Assembly: GCA_021229015.1 (NCBI GenBank)
Contig: CM037778.1
Location: 82,565,842 to 82,629,841, forward strand
Length of the DNA stretch: 64,000 bases
Reading direction: 5' to 3'
Origin: Solen grandis
Lineage: Eukaryota; Mollusca; Bivalvia; Adapedonta; Solenidae
The position numbers and the translations under genes are program-made. Shown here piece by piece: positions 62,499 through 64,000 of the stretch. Below the pieces are notes generated by a model that saw only the letters and a program-made list of their open reading frames with translations, made no database searches and was not told the origin of the DNA. Position 1 is the first letter of the stretch; every line of letters starts with the position of its first letter.

Positions 62499-64000
62499 CT
62501 AAAATAGACAAGAAAACTTTTCACGCAAGCGTCAAATAATCAGACCGAAGAACTATTGTTGTTTACGTGAATCTCCGTAATTGCGAGGGAAATCCGTTTC
62601 ACGCTTCTTCTTCACTTAATGCAATAATAAAATTGGAACCAGCATTAAACACTGCATTTTGAGATGGTCCCTATAAATGACGTTCGCATCTAATCGTTTT
62701 CGTACTGGCTGGTGAACGTGATTTCAGCATAATCAAAACAGGACTAAATCGAAGAACTACATTTCTAGTATGTAGTTAACTGGTAATACAAAAAGTTTAA
62801 TTAATAATGTGGTGTAATCTGTATTACAACATGTGTTCCCGTACTCAAATTTTGTTATCAACGTTAGCAGGAAGAGTTCGTTTTGAAAGTACGAAAACGG
62901 CAAGTACGCGTATACTTAACTTTGTGTAAGTACAATAAACTCCGTATTCCGCAGATAAAACTTAAACCGTTAAACTAAATTTTAAATATCGGAAAACATA
63001 ATGACATCTGTCATAATCATCATCATAGACAATTTCCAGAAATGACGAGATTCATATCTATATATAAACATTTTTCCTTTAAAAAATTACATCATGTTAA
63101 GACAGGCACGGAGAAACGCACAACACAGTTCAGTAAGTGAAAACCGTATCAGGAACTGTGCTTTAAAAAAATACAGCAATGCAATTGGTAAGATATAAGC
63201 GTTACATACATTGTGACTTATAGAATACTTGTTCCATTTTTAATCACTTTTAAATTAAACATGATATCATATTTCTGTATACGGTATGCCAGTTTATAAT
63301 CTAAAATTATTTTTCTTAGCATTATATAGAAAAAGAAAACACCATCAAATTTACAGTTCTGTATTTCACAATACACCTCGGATTGAGATTGTCTTCAACG
63401 CAATGTTTTGAATGAAATTAAATTCCCCTATTTACTGTCATGCCGTCTAATAATTCCGTTCCCCTATATGACATCCCGCGACCTATAAATGATCTATCGA
63501 TCGACCGTGGGTATTAGACGATGTTACTGCCATATATAATAGATAATAATAGATATAATAATTTTGCACAAATGCTATTCGCATGTTCAAACAGAAAATG
63601 TAATTTAACTTCCTCAAAATTTCAAAATGTTAACGTTTTTCGTCGTGGAATACCTCAATTCGAGATGTTCCTGATACATTTGCCAGAGATGAACCCAAAT
63701 AGAATATGAAAGATGAATATCAATAAGCCTTTGACACTGGTCAGATAATAAACCTTTGTTGTTTATTTTTAATAGTAAACACACGTCCATGTAAATCGAA
63801 GTGTGTAAGTATTATATATAAGGATTTATTTTGACAACTGCAATATGAGTATAGATCAGATTTAACAATTTGAAATTGGTATTGCGTTTAATTATTATTT
63901 TGTATTTTCAGGAAGTTTTATATATGTTCATTAACTTCTAGAAAAAATCCCTGATACGACTTCAGTAATACTTCCTCGACATAAAACAGATATAGAACTC
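62499..64000. other. SLC6 intron upstream of the TM7 exon (window edge)
   Basis: No exon matching TM6 is visible, so this is probably intron continuing past the edge. No repeat family recognised; the 62-codon plus frame 63521-63709 has no domain. Confidence 0.5.

Overview
The window looks like nuclear DNA of a bivalve mollusc. The evidence is high AT content, abundant tri- and tetranucleotide microsatellites, tRNA-derived SINE fragments of a type I associate with bivalve genomes, and a short-exon gene with canonical GT-AG introns. The species is not identifiable by eye. A run of exactly 100 N at 35909-36008 is a scaffold gap.

Only one gene is convincing: the 3' part of an SLC6 (sodium:neurotransmitter symporter) gene on the minus strand, entering from beyond the right edge. 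Seven coding exons (62374-62498, 61876-61988, 61445-61576, 58842-58941, 57941-58041, 57460-57627, 56213-56371) join with matching phases. They encode about 298 residues, from inside TM7 through TM12 to the C-terminus, followed by a 3' UTR with two AATAAA signals near 55.82 kb. The sodium-2 site Asp-Ser pair in TM8 is present. In TM7 the usual Asn and chloride-coordinating Ser are Asp and Gly, which suggests altered chloride dependence. The gene carries a SINE fragment flush against one splice donor and a 55-bp tandem array in its largest intron.

The left 55.8 kb has no recognisable gene. It holds a TTAA-flanked MITE family (214-480; 22366-23064), an 800-bp foldback element with paired CRE palindromes (948-1749), a possibly decayed coding remnant (2572-2935), a degraded tRNA-Asp-like sequence (14766-14835), SINE copies, and several tandem arrays: a 41-bp minisatellite of about 52 copies (37833-39997), a 26-bp array open in all three forward frames (47314-48003), and smaller 30-, 53- and about 160-bp repeats. 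Many microsatellites are present, including a perfect (GTT)n of about 160 bp.

Scattered blocks that are richer in GC/CpG and in transcription-factor-like words (4.74, 17.6-19.6, 24.4, 28.4, 31.5, 36.5, 40.4, 42.5, 44.0, 46.9, 49.9, 50.9 and 54.5 kb) stand out from the AT-rich background. They are candidates for conserved regulatory elements or unrecognised exons, but only comparison with related genomes could show this.
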